This document shows positions 29,182 through 41,255 of a DNA stretch of 64,000 bases, piece after piece; position 1 is the stretch's first letter, and every line of letters starts with the position of its first letter. Both the position numbers and the translations under genes were made by a program. The stretch comes from Polynucleobacter sp. JS-Polo-80-F4 (GTDB lineage Bacteria; Pseudomonadota; Gammaproteobacteria; Burkholderiales; Burkholderiaceae), in the NCBI RefSeq assembly GCF_018881965.1, contig NZ_JACVPI010000001.1, positions 626,018-690,017 on the forward strand. The letters are read 5' to 3'. The notes beneath the pieces were generated by a model. That model had not been told where the DNA came from, ran no database searches, and worked only from the letters and a program-made list of their open reading frames with translations.

Positions 29182-32100
29182 TAGACGAGAACCCTCTCGA
29201 TACCACCTTGGTTTGCTTTGGTTACATAATCTTGCATCCAATCCTTGCCCAGTATCTTTTGGGCCATCTCCACAACGATGTAATCGGCTGTTGTGTCGCT
29301 ATCAGCATCAAAGCGGGTTAAGCCTTGTAAGCATGATGGGCAACTAGTTAACACTTTGACATCGCCAGTGAAATTGTCTTTGCGTAAATCAGTTGCAGCT
29401 TTTTCCATCTCAATCTGCTTGCGGAAACGCACTTGAGTAGAAATGTCAGGACGTGTGACAGCCAATGTGCCAGATTCGCCACAGCAGCGATCATTCTTCT
29501 GAATCGCTTTGCCATCTTCCAACTGAATGAGTTCATTCACAGTCTTCAGAGGATCTTGCAACTTCATTGGAGAGTGGCAAGGATCGTGATACATATACTT
29601 CACGCCCGTGACACCAGAAAGCTTCACGCCTTTCTCTGCCAAGAACTCATGGATATCAATAATGCGACAGCCAGGGAAGATCTGCTCAAACTGATATCCA
29701 GCCAATTGGTCATAGCAAGTACCGCAAGAAACCACTACGGTCTTAATATCCAAATAATTGAGGGTATTGGCAACACGATGGAATAACACACGGTTATCCG
29801 TGATCATCTTCTCTGCCTTATCGAAGTCACCATTACCACGCTGTGGATAGCCGCAGCAGAGATAGCCAGGAGGTAGAACCGTTTGCACACCAACATTCCA
29901 CAACATGGCTTGCGTAGCTAGTCCGACTTGCGAGAACAAACGCTCAGATCCGCAACCTGGGAAGTAGAACACTGCCTCAGTATCTGCGGATGTTGTCTTA
30001 GGATCGCGAATAATGGGAACGTAGTTCGCATCTTCGATATCCAATAAAGCGCGTGCCGTTTTTTTAGGGAGATTGCCAGGCATCTTCTTGTTCACAAAGA
30101 AGATTACTTGCTCTTTAACACTTGGCTTTCCTACTGTTGCAGGTGGATGAGCAGTTTGCTTTTTTGCAAACTTACGCAGCACATCATTACCCAAACGTTG
30201 TAACTTATAACCCCAACCAATCATGGTCGTGCGAGCAAGATTAATGCTTTCTGGGCTAGTTGCATTCAAGAAGAACATGGATGCAGCAGTACCAGGATTA
30301 AAGCGCTGCTGCCCCATCTTACGCAAGAGATTGCGCATGTTCATGGTGACATCACCAAAGTCGATATTGACTGGACATGGCGTTAAGCACTTATGACAAA
30401 CGGTGCAATGTGCAGCGACGTCATCAAACATTTCCCAATGGCGAATCGAAACACCACGTCGAGTTTGCTCTTCATATAGGAAGGCTTCAATCAACAGTGA
30501 TGTTGCTAGGATTTTGTCGCGGGGGCTGTACAGCAGGTTTGCACGCGGTACGTGAGTTGAGCAAACTGGCTTGCATTTACCGCAGCGTAAACAATCTTTC
30601 ACACTATCAGCAATTGCACCAATGTCGCTTTGCTGCATGATGATCGACTCGTGACCCATCAAGCCAAAGCTTGGTGTGTAGGCCATGCTCAGATCAGCAT
30701 GCGGCATCAACTTGCCTTTATTAAATCGACCTTCTGGATCTACGCGATTCTTATAGCTACGGAAGTCTTTCAGCTCAGCTTCAGTTAAATACTCTAATTT
30801 TGTAATGCCAATTCCGTGTTCGCCAGAAATGACGCCATCCAAAGAGCGAGCTAATTTCATAATGCGATCTACTGCACGATGCGCATCTTGAAGCATCTCG
30901 TAGTCATCGGAGTTCACTGGAATATTGGTGTGCACGTTTCCATCACCAGCATGCATGTGCAACGCTACGAATACGCGCTTGCGCAGAATATTTTTGTGAA
31001 TTGCTTCTAACTCAGCCAAGATCGGCTCAAATGCAAGGCCGCCAAAGATGATGCGTAACTCTGCACGCACTTCTTCTTTCCAAGAAGCCCTCAGACTGTA
31101 ATCCTGCAAGCGCGGGAAATAAGAGTCCATTTCAGTAAGCCACTCAGCCCAACGCCCACGCACCTTAGCGATCAGCTCTAAGGCTTGCTGAACTCGGTCA
31201 CCCAAGATTTCTGCTGTAGGAATCTCATACTCAGCGTCACTCTTACCAAGCGGTAATGCGCTCTTTTTCAAGAAAGATTCAAGACCATCGAGTACTTGTA
31301 GCTTATTTTTGAGAGAAAGCTCAATATTGATGCGATCGATACCGTCGGTGTACTCGCCCATACGAGGCAAAGGAATCACAACGTCTTCGTTAATCTTAAA
31401 AGCATTGGTATGACGAGCAATCGCAGCGGTTCGAGCGCGGTCCAGCCAGAACTTCTTACGAGCCTCAGCACTTACCGCCACAAAACCTTCGCCAACACGT
31501 AAGTTCGCCATGCGCACTACTTCACTAGTCGCGGCAGCAACAGCCTCCTCATCGTCACCGGCAATATCGCCAATCAATACCATCTTCGGCAAGCTATTGC
31601 GCTTAGATTTGGTGGAGTAACCCACTGCTCTTAAGTAACGATCATCTAAATGCTCAAGTCCAGCCAGAATCGGACCGCCTTGCTTGCTTAAACCATCTAA
31701 ATACGCTTTGATCTCGACAATACTTGGAATAGCTTCTCGCGCTTGACCAAAAAATTCTAAGCAAACGGTGCGCATAAATTTTGGCATGCGATGCAATACC
31801 CAAGTTGCGCTAGTGATCAAACCATCGCAACCTTCTTTTTGCACGCCAGGTAAACCCGATAAAAATTTATCAGTAACGTCTTTACCCAAACCTTCTTTGC
31901 GGAAACGCCTACCTTCAACTTCTAATAACTCTGTTTTGAGAATGCGTTCGCCTGGCTCACTATTTCCATCCGACCAAGTCAACTGAAAACGTACTGTAGC
32001 CACATCATGGATCTTGCCCATATTGTGTTCAAGTCGCTCAACATCCAACCAATTGCCTTCAGGATCAACCATACGCCAGCTAGCGAGATTATCTAAGGCG

Positions 32101-33020
32101 GTTCCCCAAAGAACGGCCTTCTTACCACCAGCATTCATCGCAATATTGCCACCAATGCAGCTTGCATCAGCAGAAGTAGGATCGACCGCAAACACCAGAC
32201 CAGCATGCTCTGCAGCATCAGATACCCGGCGAGTCACAACACCTGCACCAGTAAAGATGGTTGGTACTTCACGATCAAGCCCCGGCAATTTCTTCGCTTT
32301 TACGCCGTGAATATCCTGTAGCTTCTCAGTATTAATCACTGCTGACATTGCATAGAGTGGGATAGCGCCGCCGGTGTAACCAGTACCACCTCCGCGAGGA
32401 ATAATCGTCAGGCCCAATTCAACGCAAGCTTTCACCAAGCCTGGAATTTCAGATTCGTAATCCGGCTTTAGAACAACCAGCGGAAACTCGACGCGCCAGT
32501 CGGTTGCATCGGTAACGTGAGCGGCGCGAGACACGCCATCAAAGCAAATATTGTCCGCAGCAGTATGGCGACCTAACTCCTTACGAGCACGCTTACGGAT
32601 GACTTCAACTTCTTTAAATCCATTCTCGAAATTTTCAATTGCGCGATAGGCAGCACTCAACAGAATCTCTACTTGGTCAGCAGAATCCCCGCTATTGCGC
32701 TTCTTTACTTCGCCCAAGCGATGCCATAGAGCATCGGTTAATTGTTTGCGACGGGTTGCACTATCGAGCAAGTCATCTTGCAAGAAAGGATTGCGCTGAA
32801 CGACCCAAATATCACCCAGGATCTCAAACAACATACGTGCTGATCGGCCCGTACGACGAACCCCGCGCAAGTTGTTGAGAACGCGCCAGGACTCCTCGCC
32901 CAATAAGCGAATAACAATCTCTCGATCAGAAAAGGAGGTGTAGTTGTAGGGAATTTCACGCAGACGGGGTGAACCCGCCTCGGCGTCCAACAACTGGTTC
33001 AATGCTAGTGGAGCGTTCAT
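29181..33020 (-). CDS. Large FAD/Fe-S oxidoreductase (DUF3683 + FAD_binding_4 + CCG)
   Basis: A 1279-residue fusion of the glycolate/D-lactate/D-2-hydroxyglutarate dehydrogenase type. In order: an N-terminal DUF3683-like part (1-140), a VAO-type FAD domain ([10 protein letters not shown] near 209-218), a FAD-oxidase C-terminal domain ([19 protein letters not shown]), two 4Fe-4S motifs ([11 protein letters not shown] and [12 protein letters not shown]) and paired CCG cysteine-rich domains ([19 protein letters not shown]). This places flavin and Fe-S subunits on one chain, as in GlcD+GlcF. It probably oxidises a 2-hydroxy acid and passes electrons to quinone; the substrate is not evident. Confidence 0.88.
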   Translation of the reverse strand: MNAPLALNQLLDAEAGSPRLREIPYNYTSFSDREIVIRLLGEESWRVLNNLRGVRRTGRSARMLFEILGDIWVVQRNPFLQDDLLDSATRRKQLTDALWHRLGEVKKRNSGDSADQVEILLSAAYRAIENFENGFKEVEVIRKRARKELGRHTAADNICFDGVSRAAHVTDATDWRVEFPLVVLKPDYESEIPGLVKACVELGLTIIPRGGGTGYTGGAIPLYAMSAVINTEKLQDIHGVKAKKLPGLDREVPTIFTGAGVVTRRVSDAAEHAGLVFAVDPTSADASCIGGNIAMNAGGKKAVLWGTALDNLASWRMVDPEGNWLDVERLEHNMGKIHDVATVRFQLTWSDGNSEPGERILKTELLEVEGRRFRKEGLGKDVTDKFLSGLPGVQKEGCDGLITSATWVLHRMPKFMRTVCLEFFGQAREAIPSIVEIKAYLDGLSKQGGPILAGLEHLDDRYLRAVGYSTKSKRNSLPKMVLIGDIAGDDEEAVAAATSEVVRMANLRVGEGFVAVSAEARKKFWLDRARTAAIARHTNAFKINEDVVIPLPRMGEYTDGIDRINIELSLKNKLQVLDGLESFLKKSALPLGKSDAEYEIPTAEILGDRVQQALELIAKVRGRWAEWLTEMDSYFPRLQDYSLRASWKEEVRAELRIIFGGLAFEPILAELEAIHKNILRKRVFVALHMHAGDGNVHTNIPVNSDDYEMLQDAHRAVDRIMKLARSLDGVISGEHGIGITKLEYLTEAELKDFRSYKNRVDPEGRFNKGKLMPHADLSMAYTPSFGLMGHESIIMQQSDIGAIADSVKDCLRCGKCKPVCSTHVPRANLLYSPRDKILATSLLIEAFLYEEQTRRGVSIRHWEMFDDVAAHCTVCHKCLTPCPVNIDFGDVTMNMRNLLRKMGQQRFNPGTAASMFFLNATSPESINLARTTMIGWGYKLQRLGNDVLRKFAKKQTAHPPATVGKPSVKEQVIFFVNKKMPGNLPKKTARALLDIEDANYVPIIRDPKTTSADTEAVFYFPGCGSERLFSQVGLATQAMLWNVGVQTVLPPGYLCCGYPQRGNGDFDKAEKMITDNRVLFHRVANTLNYLDIKTVVVSCGTCYDQLAGYQFEQIFPGCRIIDIHEFLAEKGVKLSGVTGVKYMYHDPCHSPMKLQDPLKTVNELIQLEDGKAIQKNDRCCGESGTLAVTRPDISTQVRFRKQIEMEKAATDLRKDNFTGDVKVLTSCPSCLQGLTRFDADSDTTADYIVVEMAQKILGKDWMQDYVTKANQGGIERVLV

Positions 33021-33154
33021 AGCGACATATTTGATAAATAAGCATTTTAATAGAGCGAACCTGATAGTGGCAGGATTCCGATAAAGTTGCTCCCGAAATG
33101 AATAAACCCTTGCAAATCTAAGGGCTTAGGAGCCATCCGTGGTACGCTCATCGG

Positions 33155-34675
33155 ATGGCAACGAACTATTTAAAGAAAATTTTATCGGCTCGCGTCTATG
33201 ACGTAGCCAGAGAAACCGAGCTGCAGCTCGCCCCAGAGCTGACAAAGCGTTTGGGCAACCAGGTCCTACTCAAAAGAGAGGATAACCAGCCTGTTTTCTC
33301 CTTCAAATTGCGTGGTGCCTATAACAAAATGGCCCATTTACCTCTAGAAGCCTTAAAACGCGGGGTTATTGCGGCCTCTGCAGGCAATCATGCCCAAGGT
33401 GTAGCCCTATCGGCAGCCAAAATGAAGTGCAAAGCCGTCATCGTGATGCCGGTAACCACCCCCAGCGTCAAAATTGATGCAGTCAAGGCTCGCGGCGGAT
33501 CTTGGGTAGAAATCATTCTTCATGGTGAATCCTATAGTGACGCTTTCAAGCATTCAGAAGTTTTAGGTAAAAAACGGGGTCTCACTTTTGTTCACCCCTT
33601 TGATGATCCCGATGTTATTGCAGGGCAAGGAACAATTGCTCACGAAATTTTTACCCAATATGAAAAACCAATTGATGCAGTTTTTGTAGCCATTGGTGGC
33701 GGTGGCTTGATTTCCGGTATTGGCGAGTACATCAAAGCAGTTAGCCCAAAAACTAAAGTAATCGGTGTTCAAGCTTCAGATTCAGATGCCATGAATCAAT
33801 CACTCAAAGCAAATAAACGCATTGAGATGAAGGATGTCGGTTTGTTCTCTGACGGTACCGCTGTAAAACTCGTCGGCAAAGAAACATTCCGCATCTGCAA
33901 AAAGGTTGTGGATGAAATTGTCACTGTCGACACAGACGAAATCTGCGCAGCAATCAATGACGTCTTCACTGATACACGCAGCATCCTTGAGCCTGCTGGC
34001 GCACTTGCTATTGCTGGCATGAAGAAGTACGTTGAGAAAAAACGTATCAAGAAGAAAACCTTAGTGGCTGTGGCTTGCGGGGCCAATATGAACTTTAGCC
34101 GTCTACGCTTTGTAGCAGAGCGTGCTGATGTTGGTGAGTTTCGAGAGGCCGTATTTGCGGTAACCATTCCTGAAGAACGCGGCTCTTTCAAACGCTTCTG
34201 CGAATTACTTGGAAGACGCAATGTTACCGAATTTAACTATCGCATTGGCGATCAAAGTGAAGCACATATTTTCGTAGGCATCAGCACACAAAAAGCGGGT
34301 GATAGCGAAACTATTGCAAAGCATTTCAGAAAAGCAAAGTTCGCAACAATTGACTTAACTCATGATGAGTTAGCAAAATCACATTTACGTCATATGGTGG
34401 GCGGTCATTCTGCACTTGCTAAAGATGAATTGCTCTATCGTTTTGAATTCCCAGAGCGCCCAGGTGCTTTGATGAAGTTTTTAACCAGCATGGCTCCTAA
34501 CTGGAATATCAGTTTGTTCCACTATCGCAATCACGGCGCTGACTATGGCCGTATTTTGATTGGTCTTCAAGTACCGAAAAATGAACAGAAGAAATTCCAA
34601 AACTTCTTAGCAACCTTGGGGTATCCGCACTGGGATGAAACCAATAACCCTGCATATCGCCTGTTCCTGAAATAG
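33155..34675 (+). CDS. ilvA: Threonine ammonia-lyase, biosynthetic (IlvA)
   Basis: PLP enzyme deaminating threonine to 2-oxobutanoate, the first step to isoleucine. The PLP Lys lies in FSFKLRGAYNK (about residue 50), the phosphate loop is IGGGGLISG, and SAGNHAQGVALSA is conserved. At 506 residues it includes two C-terminal ACT-like regulatory domains (from about 325; the second begins RFEFPERPGAL), so feedback control by isoleucine is expected. It is divergent from the flavin oxidase across a 134-bp gap. Confidence 0.96.
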   Translation: MATNYLKKILSARVYDVARETELQLAPELTKRLGNQVLLKREDNQPVFSFKLRGAYNKMAHLPLEALKRGVIAASAGNHAQGVALSAAKMKCKAVIVMPVTTPSVKIDAVKARGGSWVEIILHGESYSDAFKHSEVLGKKRGLTFVHPFDDPDVIAGQGTIAHEIFTQYEKPIDAVFVAIGGGGLISGIGEYIKAVSPKTKVIGVQASDSDAMNQSLKANKRIEMKDVGLFSDGTAVKLVGKETFRICKKVVDEIVTVDTDEICAAINDVFTDTRSILEPAGALAIAGMKKYVEKKRIKKKTLVAVACGANMNFSRLRFVAERADVGEFREAVFAVTIPEERGSFKRFCELLGRRNVTEFNYRIGDQSEAHIFVGISTQKAGDSETIAKHFRKAKFATIDLTHDELAKSHLRHMVGGHSALAKDELLYRFEFPERPGALMKFLTSMAPNWNISLFHYRNHGADYGRILIGLQVPKNEQKKFQNFLATLGYPHWDETNNPAYRLFLK

Positions 34676-34687
34676 ACTCAGCTAAAG

Positions 34688-35596
34688 ATGTCATACACAC
34701 TCACCGGAAAACTCGTCGTCGCGATCTCATCACGCGCCCTGTTTGATTTTGAAGAAGAAAATCGCATCTTTGAATCTACCGACGACAGTGCTTATATGAA
34801 GTTGCAACTACAGCGCCTAAGTGAGGCAGCACAAAAAGGCGTAGCCTTCCCACTAGTCAAGAAACTCCTCGCCTTTAATGATGAGGGTGAGCAGCGGGTT
34901 GAGGTGGTCATTCTCTCTCGTAATGACCCCGTCAGCGGCCTACGGGTATTCCGCTCAGCAGAACACCATGGCTTACATTTAGAGCGCGGTGTATTCACCA
35001 GAGGCAGACCTCCTTATCACTACCTGCGCTCTCTACATGCCAATCTCTTTCTTTCTGCAAATGAAGATGATGTGCGAGCAACCATTGATGCTGGCTTCCC
35101 TGCAGCCCGCGTATATCCAGAGTCCAGCAAAACTGCTGAATCTCACCCTAATGAAATCCGTATCGCATTTGACGGAGACGCAGTACTCTTCTCCGATGAA
35201 GCTGAACAGGTGTTTCAGAAAAAAGGGCTTGAAGCCTTTGTTGATCATGAGAGCAAAAAGGTTGATATTCCACTGCCTCCAGGCCCATTCAAGCCTTTGC
35301 TAGAAGCGCTTCATAGGTTACAACGCTCCACCAGTGAGAACGGTATGCGTATTCGCACGGCATTAGTCACAGCGCGTTCTGCCCCAGCACACGAACGGGC
35401 CATTCGGACGTTGATGGCATGGGGTATTGATGTGGATGAAGCGATGTTCTTAGGCGGTCTATCTAAGAGTGAGTTCTTAAGAGAATTCGAGCCAGACTTT
35501 TTCTTTGATGACCAAACAGGTCATTGCCAATCAGCAGCCTCTGTAGCACCCACTGGTCATGTTGTATCAGGCGTATCGAATAAGCCAAAAGACTAA
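34688..35596 (+). CDS. 5'-nucleotidase (PF06189-type)
   Basis: Member of the bacterial cytosolic 5'-nucleotidase family related to eukaryotic NT5C1. The 302 residues contain AISSRALFDFEEEN at the N-terminus, RIAFDGDAVLFSDEAE in the middle (the HAD-like Asp motif) and FFFDDQTGHC near the C-terminus. It follows ilvA by 12 bp and precedes queF by 36 bp. It could recycle nucleoside monophosphates; the preferred substrate is unknown. Confidence 0.85.
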   Translation: MSYTLTGKLVVAISSRALFDFEEENRIFESTDDSAYMKLQLQRLSEAAQKGVAFPLVKKLLAFNDEGEQRVEVVILSRNDPVSGLRVFRSAEHHGLHLERGVFTRGRPPYHYLRSLHANLFLSANEDDVRATIDAGFPAARVYPESSKTAESHPNEIRIAFDGDAVLFSDEAEQVFQKKGLEAFVDHESKKVDIPLPPGPFKPLLEALHRLQRSTSENGMRIRTALVTARSAPAHERAIRTLMAWGIDVDEAMFLGGLSKSEFLREFEPDFFFDDQTGHCQSAASVAPTGHVVSGVSNKPKD

Positions 35597-35632
35597 AAAA
35601 ACGACTCAAAACGAAAAGAAATCAAGTAATTC

Positions 35633-36460
35633 ATGGCAACAATTTTACTCGGACAAGCAACGCAATATCCAGATCAATATGATCCGAGCTTATTGTTTCC
35701 CATTCCAAGATCCGAGAACAGAAAAAAGCTGGGTCTCAAAGAAGATCAGGCCTTGCCATTTGTAGGCGTAGATATTTGGAATGCATTTGAACTGAGTTGG
35801 CTTAATCAAAAGGGAAAGCCCCAAATTGCTTTGGCAGAATTTCAGATTCCTGCTGATTCACCGAATATGATTGAGTCCAAATCATTCAAGCTCTATCTCA
35901 ATAGCCTCAACAGCGCACGCTTTGAAGACGAGAACGAGGTTAAAGAGCGCCTCATCACAGACTTATCTGTGATTGCCGGTAGCAAGATCACCACTCGAAT
36001 CAACCCCACTGAAGTAATCTCCAAAAAGGGGATGCAAGAAATGGGTGGTATTTTGATGGATAGATTGGATATCGAAGTAGATCCAAGTCTACCCGCAGAC
36101 CCAAGCCTTCTAGGCGTGAATGAATCCTTTGGGCCGATTGAACAATGCCTAGTCTCTCACCTACTCAAATCTAATTGCCCGGTTACCGGTCAACCAGACT
36201 GGGCTAGCGTGCAAATTCGTTACCAAGGCAGGCCAATCCTTGAAGAAGGTTTATTGCGCTACCTCATTGGCTTTAGGCAGCTAGGTGAGTTTCATGAGCA
36301 CTGTGTTGAAACGATCTTTACCGACATTAAGCGTCAGTGCAAACCAGAGAAGCTATCTGTATATGCTCGCTATACACGACGCGGCGGTCTAGACATTAAT
36401 CCTTTCCGCACCGATCACAATTCACCTTGGCCGGATAACATTCGGCACTCCAGGCAGTAA
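35633..36460 (+). CDS. queF: NADPH-dependent preQ0 reductase QueF (bimodular type)
   Basis: Reduces the nitrile of 7-cyano-7-deazaguanine to preQ1 in queuosine synthesis, the only known biological nitrile reduction. The 275 residues fit the long two-module form. The catalytic Cys is in LLKSNCPVTGQPDWAS (about residue 182), followed by the QueF signature; ESKSFKLYLNSLN carries the substrate-binding Glu. A bidirectional terminator follows. Confidence 0.95.
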   Translation: MATILLGQATQYPDQYDPSLLFPIPRSENRKKLGLKEDQALPFVGVDIWNAFELSWLNQKGKPQIALAEFQIPADSPNMIESKSFKLYLNSLNSARFEDENEVKERLITDLSVIAGSKITTRINPTEVISKKGMQEMGGILMDRLDIEVDPSLPADPSLLGVNESFGPIEQCLVSHLLKSNCPVTGQPDWASVQIRYQGRPILEEGLLRYLIGFRQLGEFHEHCVETIFTDIKRQCKPEKLSVYARYTRRGGLDINPFRTDHNSPWPDNIRHSRQ

Positions 36461-36490
36461 GAATTTAATACGTTTTAAAAGTAGGCAAAT

Positions 36491-36526
36491 AAAAACCCCT
36501 TGTAGGAAATCCTAGAAGGGGTTTTT
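36491..36526. terminator. Bidirectional intrinsic terminator between queF and ssb
   Basis: AAAAACCCCTT pairs with AAGGGGTTTTT around an inner TAGG/CCTA stem. Both strands end in a run of five Ts, fitting convergent genes. Confidence 0.85.
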
Positions 36527-36561
36527 GCTATTGCAGTGATAACCGCACTAGTTGTTATTGC

Positions 36562-37017
36562 TTAAAACGGAATATCGTCATCCATTGCACCGAGTGATGC
36601 AGCGTTTGAGGCTGCTGGAGCAGACTGCTCAGCCGGCTTTGAGCGGCTATAGCTCTCGCCACCATCACCACTTCCGCCTACTGGCTTGCCACCAAGCATT
36701 TGCATCGTTTCTGCAACGATCTCTGTGGAATACTTTTCTTGGCCACTTGCATCAGTCCATTTACGTGTACGCAAACGACCTTCAACATAAACTTGTGAGC
36801 CTTTTTTGAGGTACTGACCAGCGATTTCTGCAAGCTTGCCAAAGAATGCAACACGGTGCCATTCTGTGGTTTCTTTCATTTCGTTGGTTTGTTTGTCTTT
36901 GTAGCGATCAGATGTTGCTACTGAAATATTTGTAACGGCGTCGCCGCTTGGCATATAACGCGTCTCTGGATCACGTCCTACGTTACCTACGATGATGACC
37001 TTATTTACCGAAGCCAT
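36562..37017 (-). CDS. ssb: Single-stranded DNA-binding protein
   Basis: OB-fold SSB that protects single-stranded DNA and recruits repair and replication enzymes. The 151 residues start [17 protein letters not shown], include [13 protein letters not shown], a Gly/Ser-rich linker (about 112-140) and the acidic tip DDDIPF that binds partner proteins. It is monocistronic-looking between a terminator and an 81-bp gap to the MFS gene. uvrA lies nearby, the classical uvrA-ssb neighbourhood with an MFS gene in between. Confidence 0.97.
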   Translation of the reverse strand: MASVNKVIIVGNVGRDPETRYMPSGDAVTNISVATSDRYKDKQTNEMKETTEWHRVAFFGKLAEIAGQYLKKGSQVYVEGRLRTRKWTDASGQEKYSTEIVAETMQMLGGKPVGGSGDGGESYSRSKPAEQSAPAASNAASLGAMDDDIPF

Positions 37018-37098
37018 GTTGTCTCCCGAAGAAAAATACTACTGTTATTACTGCTAAAAAATAAACTGCTCGCTTTAATTTAATCTATGAAGCTGCGG

Positions 37099-38283
37099 TT
37101 ATGTCGTTGTGCTTACGTCCTTTGATTCTGTTGCTCTAGTTGGCATTTCACCCATCGACCAAGCAATTATAAGCCAGCAAACCAGGAGTGCTGCGCCCAT
37201 TGCAAAGACCGATAAATCACCATGGCTATCCATTAAATAACCCCCAATGACAGCCCCTGAGAACAGGCCAATGGATTGCGTGGTGTTGTAAACACCCAAT
37301 GCGGTGCCCTTGGATTCCTTAGCAAAACGAGATACCAAAGAAGGCTGCAGGGCTTCTAGCAAATTAAAGCCTACAAAATAAACTAGCAATGCACTTGCAA
37401 TCGTGATCACTGAATTTGCTTGCGTAAAAATACACTCTGCAATCAGCAGTAAAACAATCGCAATTAATAAAACTGTTCTCAACTGCTGCTTCTTTTCGCC
37501 ATAAATAATGGCGGGTGCCATAAAGACAAATGACAGCAGCACTACAGGAAGATAAATTTCCCAATGGGAAGAAAGCGGCAGTCCTGCTTGTACAAGTAAA
37601 CGTGGGACCACTAAGAACATTGCAACTTGAGTTGCATGCAATACAAATACACCGAGATTTAAACGCATCAAGTCCGGACGAAAGAAAACCTCTTTCAAGG
37701 AAGCTTGTTGAACTTTTGCTTCCGGCTTGCTTGTTGGCAAAACGTAATAAGTCACAAACATCGCAATCACGCCCAAGACTGCCAGAACGATAAAAATTCC
37801 ACTCAGACTGATAGCGCGATAAATCGGCGCAGCAATGACTAAGGACAGCGCAAATGAGAGAGCAATGCTGCCGCCGACTAATGCCATGGCTCGAGTACGC
37901 ACCTGTTCACGAGTCAAATCCGCTACCCAGGCAGAAATCGCTGCCGAGACCGCACCAGCACCCATAATCCCGCGGCCAATAGCGATCCAGAGTAAGTCAT
38001 CTTTGGCTGCACAAATTAAAGCGCCTGCCACAAACAGGGATAAGCCCCATAAAACGACAGGTTTACGCCCAATTCGGTCCGATAAACGGCCTAAGGGGAT
38101 ATAAAAACAGGCCTGCACAATATTGAAGATTCCAAGGGTCAAACCTACCCAGAGGGCATGCTCACCACCCGGTAAGCCCCGCGCATGAATGCTAAAGATG
38201 GGCAATAGCAGGAACAGGCCCAGCATACGAAGGCCAAAGATGCCTGCTAAGGCCAGAGTGGAGCGAAGTTCAGAAGGATTCAT
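37099..38283 (-). CDS. MFS transporter (YajR-like without C-terminal domain)
   Basis: Twelve-helix major facilitator superfamily permease of 394 residues, likely a proton-coupled exporter. Motif A is GRLSDRIGRKPV between helices 2 and 3, and GRGIMGAGAVSAAISAWVAD follows in helices 4-5. FGLRMLGLFLLLPIF near the N-terminus resembles YajR-type exporters, but no extra C-terminal domain is present. It is divergent from uvrA with 37 bp between. The substrate is unknown. Confidence 0.87.
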   Translation of the reverse strand: MNPSELRSTLALAGIFGLRMLGLFLLLPIFSIHARGLPGGEHALWVGLTLGIFNIVQACFYIPLGRLSDRIGRKPVVLWGLSLFVAGALICAAKDDLLWIAIGRGIMGAGAVSAAISAWVADLTREQVRTRAMALVGGSIALSFALSLVIAAPIYRAISLSGIFIVLAVLGVIAMFVTYYVLPTSKPEAKVQQASLKEVFFRPDLMRLNLGVFVLHATQVAMFLVVPRLLVQAGLPLSSHWEIYLPVVLLSFVFMAPAIIYGEKKQQLRTVLLIAIVLLLIAECIFTQANSVITIASALLVYFVGFNLLEALQPSLVSRFAKESKGTALGVYNTTQSIGLFSGAVIGGYLMDSHGDLSVFAMGAALLVCWLIIAWSMGEMPTRATESKDVSTTT

Positions 38284-38320
38284 GGGAAAGAGCTATATTA
38301 ACAAGTTACGCTAAAAAATC

Positions 38321-41221
38321 ATGAATAACGAAATCAAGATCCGCGGTGCCCGCACCCACAACCTCAAAAACATCAATCTAGACATCCCTAGAGAGAAACT
38401 TGTCGTCCTTACTGGCTTATCAGGCTCAGGCAAAAGCTCCTTGGCTTTTGATACTCTGTACGCAGAAGGTCAACGCCGCTATGTTGAATCTCTATCAGCT
38501 TATGCCCGTCAGTTTTTACAACTCATGGAAAAGCCAGATGTCGACACGATTGAAGGGCTTTCACCGGCGATTTCGATTGAACAAAAAGCAACGAGTCACA
38601 ATCCACGCTCCACCGTTGGAACTGTCACAGAAATTCATGACTACCTACGCTTGTTATTTGCACGTGCAGGCACACCGCATTGCCCTGATCACGATCTCCC
38701 ATTAGAAGCCCAAAGCGTTTCTCAAATGGTCGACACTGTGTTGTCGATGCCCGAAGATACCAAGTTAATGATTCTGGCACCCGTTGTGAGCGAACGCAAA
38801 GGTGAGTTTGTCGATCTCTTCCAGGACCTGCAGGCACAAGGGTTTGTGCGCTTTCGCGTGCGCTCTGGTGGCGGCACAGCAAACGTTGCTAAAGCAGAAA
38901 TTTTTGAAGTTGACCAATTACCAACACTGAAGAAAAATGATAAGCACTCGATTGAAGTCGTAGTCGATCGTATCAAAGTGCGTCCCGATATTCAGCAACG
39001 TTTAGCAGAGTCTTTTGAGACGGCCTTACGTCTAGCTGACGGCAAAGCGATGATTGTGGATATGGATACCGGCAAAGAGATGATCTTCTCTAGTAAGTTT
39101 GCTTGCCCAGTTTGCTCATACTCTTTACAAGAATTAGAGCCACGCCTCTTCTCTTTTAATAACCCAATGGGCGCCTGCCCTTCCTGTGACGGCCTGGGTC
39201 ATCAGTCTTTCTTTGACCCCAAGCGTATTGTTGCTCACCCTGATTTATCACTCGCATCTGGCGCCATTAAAGGATGGGATCGTCGTAATCAGTTCTACTT
39301 CAAACTACTTCAGACCCTGGCCAAGCATGGTGGCTTTGATGTGGAGAAGCCATTCGAGACCCTCAATAAGAAACAACAAGATCTGGTTCTCTTGGGGTCT
39401 GGTGATGTCACCATTCCCTTTGAATATATCAACGAGCGTGGCAAAAATAGTATTCGTGAACACGCCTTCGAAGGCATTGTTGCCAACTTTGAAAGACGCT
39501 ATCGCGAAACAGATTCCATGACAGTGCGCGAAGAACTATCGCGCTATCAAAATGTCCAAACCTGCCCAGAATGTAATGGCAGTCGTTTGCGCAAAGAAGC
39601 ACGCTTTGTCAAAGTGGGTGAAAAGAAACAGTCTCGTGCAATTTATGAAATCAGTGCCCTTCCTCTCAAAGAAGCCAAAGAGTATTTTGAAACGCTTGAA
39701 CTCAAAGGTGCCAAACGAGAAATCGCTGACAAGATTGTCAAAGAGATTGGTGCACGTCTGCGCTTCTTAAACGACGTAGGCCTGGATTACCTTTCCCTCG
39801 AGCGCAGTGCCGATACCCTATCTGGCGGCGAAGCCCAACGCATTCGCTTGGCGAGCCAGATTGGCTCTGGCTTAACGGGTGTGATGTACGTTCTAGATGA
39901 ACCTTCAATCGGCTTACATCAGCGGGATAACGATCGCTTGATCGGCACCTTGAAGCACCTTCGTGATTTAGGCAATAGCGTTTTAGTCGTTGAGCATGAT
40001 GAAGATATGATTCGCGCCTCTGACTGGGTAATTGATATTGGCCCGGGTGCTGGTGTTCATGGCGGCGAAGTAGTTGCTCAAGGCACACCGGCAGAAGTAG
40101 AGGCAAATCCAAATTCTTTAACGGGCGCTTATCTTGCTGGCCGAGAAGCCATCGCGGTTCCCGAAAATCGTATTCCTGTAAACGATCGATTTTTAGAAAT
40201 TATTGGCGCACGTGGCAATAACTTGCAATCAGTTCACGCCAAGATTCCCGTTGGCTTGCTAACTTGCGTGACTGGTGTATCGGGCTCCGGCAAATCCACC
40301 TTAATTAATGACACCCTGCATCATGCGGTTGCGCAGCATCTATATGGCTCCAATGCGGAACCTGCAGCGCACGACGCCATTAAGGGTCTAGAGCATTTCG
40401 ATAAGGTGATTAGTGTTGACCAATCTCCGATTGGCAGAACACCGCGCTCTAACCCTGCAACCTATACCGGCCTTTTTACTCCGATTAGAGAACTCTTTGC
40501 TGGCGTACCCGCATCACGCGAGCGTGGCTATGAAGCTGGTCGCTTCTCTTTTAACGTTAAGGGTGGTCGCTGCGATTCCTGTGAAGGCGATGGCGTTCTC
40601 AAAGTAGAAATGCACTTCTTGCCAGATGTTTATGTACCTTGCGACGTTTGTCACGGCAAACGCTATAACCGCGAGACTTTAGATATTCGCTACAAAGGCA
40701 AGAACATTCATGAAGTGCTGTCGATGACCATCGAGCAAGCCCATGAATTCTTTGAAGCGGTTCCTGTTGTTAAGCGCAAACTCAAAACGCTTTTGGATGT
40801 TGGCTTGGGCTATGTGAAGCTCGGACAAAGCGCAACCACCCTATCTGGTGGCGAAGCGCAACGCGTAAAACTCTCTCTCGAGCTTTCTAAACGCGATACC
40901 GGCAGAACCTTATATATCCTTGATGAACCAACCACTGGTTTGCATTTCCACGATATCCAATTGCTATTAACCGTGATTCAAACACTCAAGAAACAAGGCA
41001 ATACGATTGTGATCATTGAGCACAACTTGGATGTTATTAAGACGGCTGATTGGATTATCGACTTAGGGCCTAAAGGCGGCGCTGGCGGTGGACAAATCAT
41101 TGCTACCGGCACGCCTGAAGATGTGGCTAAAAATGAATTGAGCTTTACAGGCCACTACTTAGCTCCATTGCTGACTCGTAAAACACCTACCCCTGCAGCT
41201 AGCAAAAAGAAAGCGAAGTAA
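38321..41221 (+). CDS. uvrA: Excinuclease ABC subunit A
   Basis: Damage-recognition ATPase of nucleotide excision repair. The 966 residues hold two ABC modules: Walker [13 protein letters not shown] (about 32-43) and [14 protein letters not shown] (about 650-663), and two signature LSGGEAQR motifs near 502 and 845. Zinc-finger cysteines appear as [22 protein letters not shown] and [13 protein letters not shown] with CDVCHGKR. It is full length. No LexA box is obvious in the 37-bp divergent gap. Confidence 0.97.
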   Translation: MNNEIKIRGARTHNLKNINLDIPREKLVVLTGLSGSGKSSLAFDTLYAEGQRRYVESLSAYARQFLQLMEKPDVDTIEGLSPAISIEQKATSHNPRSTVGTVTEIHDYLRLLFARAGTPHCPDHDLPLEAQSVSQMVDTVLSMPEDTKLMILAPVVSERKGEFVDLFQDLQAQGFVRFRVRSGGGTANVAKAEIFEVDQLPTLKKNDKHSIEVVVDRIKVRPDIQQRLAESFETALRLADGKAMIVDMDTGKEMIFSSKFACPVCSYSLQELEPRLFSFNNPMGACPSCDGLGHQSFFDPKRIVAHPDLSLASGAIKGWDRRNQFYFKLLQTLAKHGGFDVEKPFETLNKKQQDLVLLGSGDVTIPFEYINERGKNSIREHAFEGIVANFERRYRETDSMTVREELSRYQNVQTCPECNGSRLRKEARFVKVGEKKQSRAIYEISALPLKEAKEYFETLELKGAKREIADKIVKEIGARLRFLNDVGLDYLSLERSADTLSGGEAQRIRLASQIGSGLTGVMYVLDEPSIGLHQRDNDRLIGTLKHLRDLGNSVLVVEHDEDMIRASDWVIDIGPGAGVHGGEVVAQGTPAEVEANPNSLTGAYLAGREAIAVPENRIPVNDRFLEIIGARGNNLQSVHAKIPVGLLTCVTGVSGSGKSTLINDTLHHAVAQHLYGSNAEPAAHDAIKGLEHFDKVISVDQSPIGRTPRSNPATYTGLFTPIRELFAGVPASRERGYEAGRFSFNVKGGRCDSCEGDGVLKVEMHFLPDVYVPCDVCHGKRYNRETLDIRYKGKNIHEVLSMTIEQAHEFFEAVPVVKRKLKTLLDVGLGYVKLGQSATTLSGGEAQRVKLSLELSKRDTGRTLYILDEPTTGLHFHDIQLLLTVIQTLKKQGNTIVIIEHNLDVIKTADWIIDLGPKGGAGGGQIIATGTPEDVAKNELSFTGHYLAPLLTRKTPTPAASKKKAK

Positions 41222-41255
41222 AGCAATTAAAGCGTGTGGTGTTATTGAATTGATC

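Noticed and set aside
33113..33132. CCCTT/AAGGG dyad before ilvA as an attenuator
   Set aside because: The stem is only five pairs, no leader peptide rich in Ile, Leu or Val codons is visible, and no T-tract follows.
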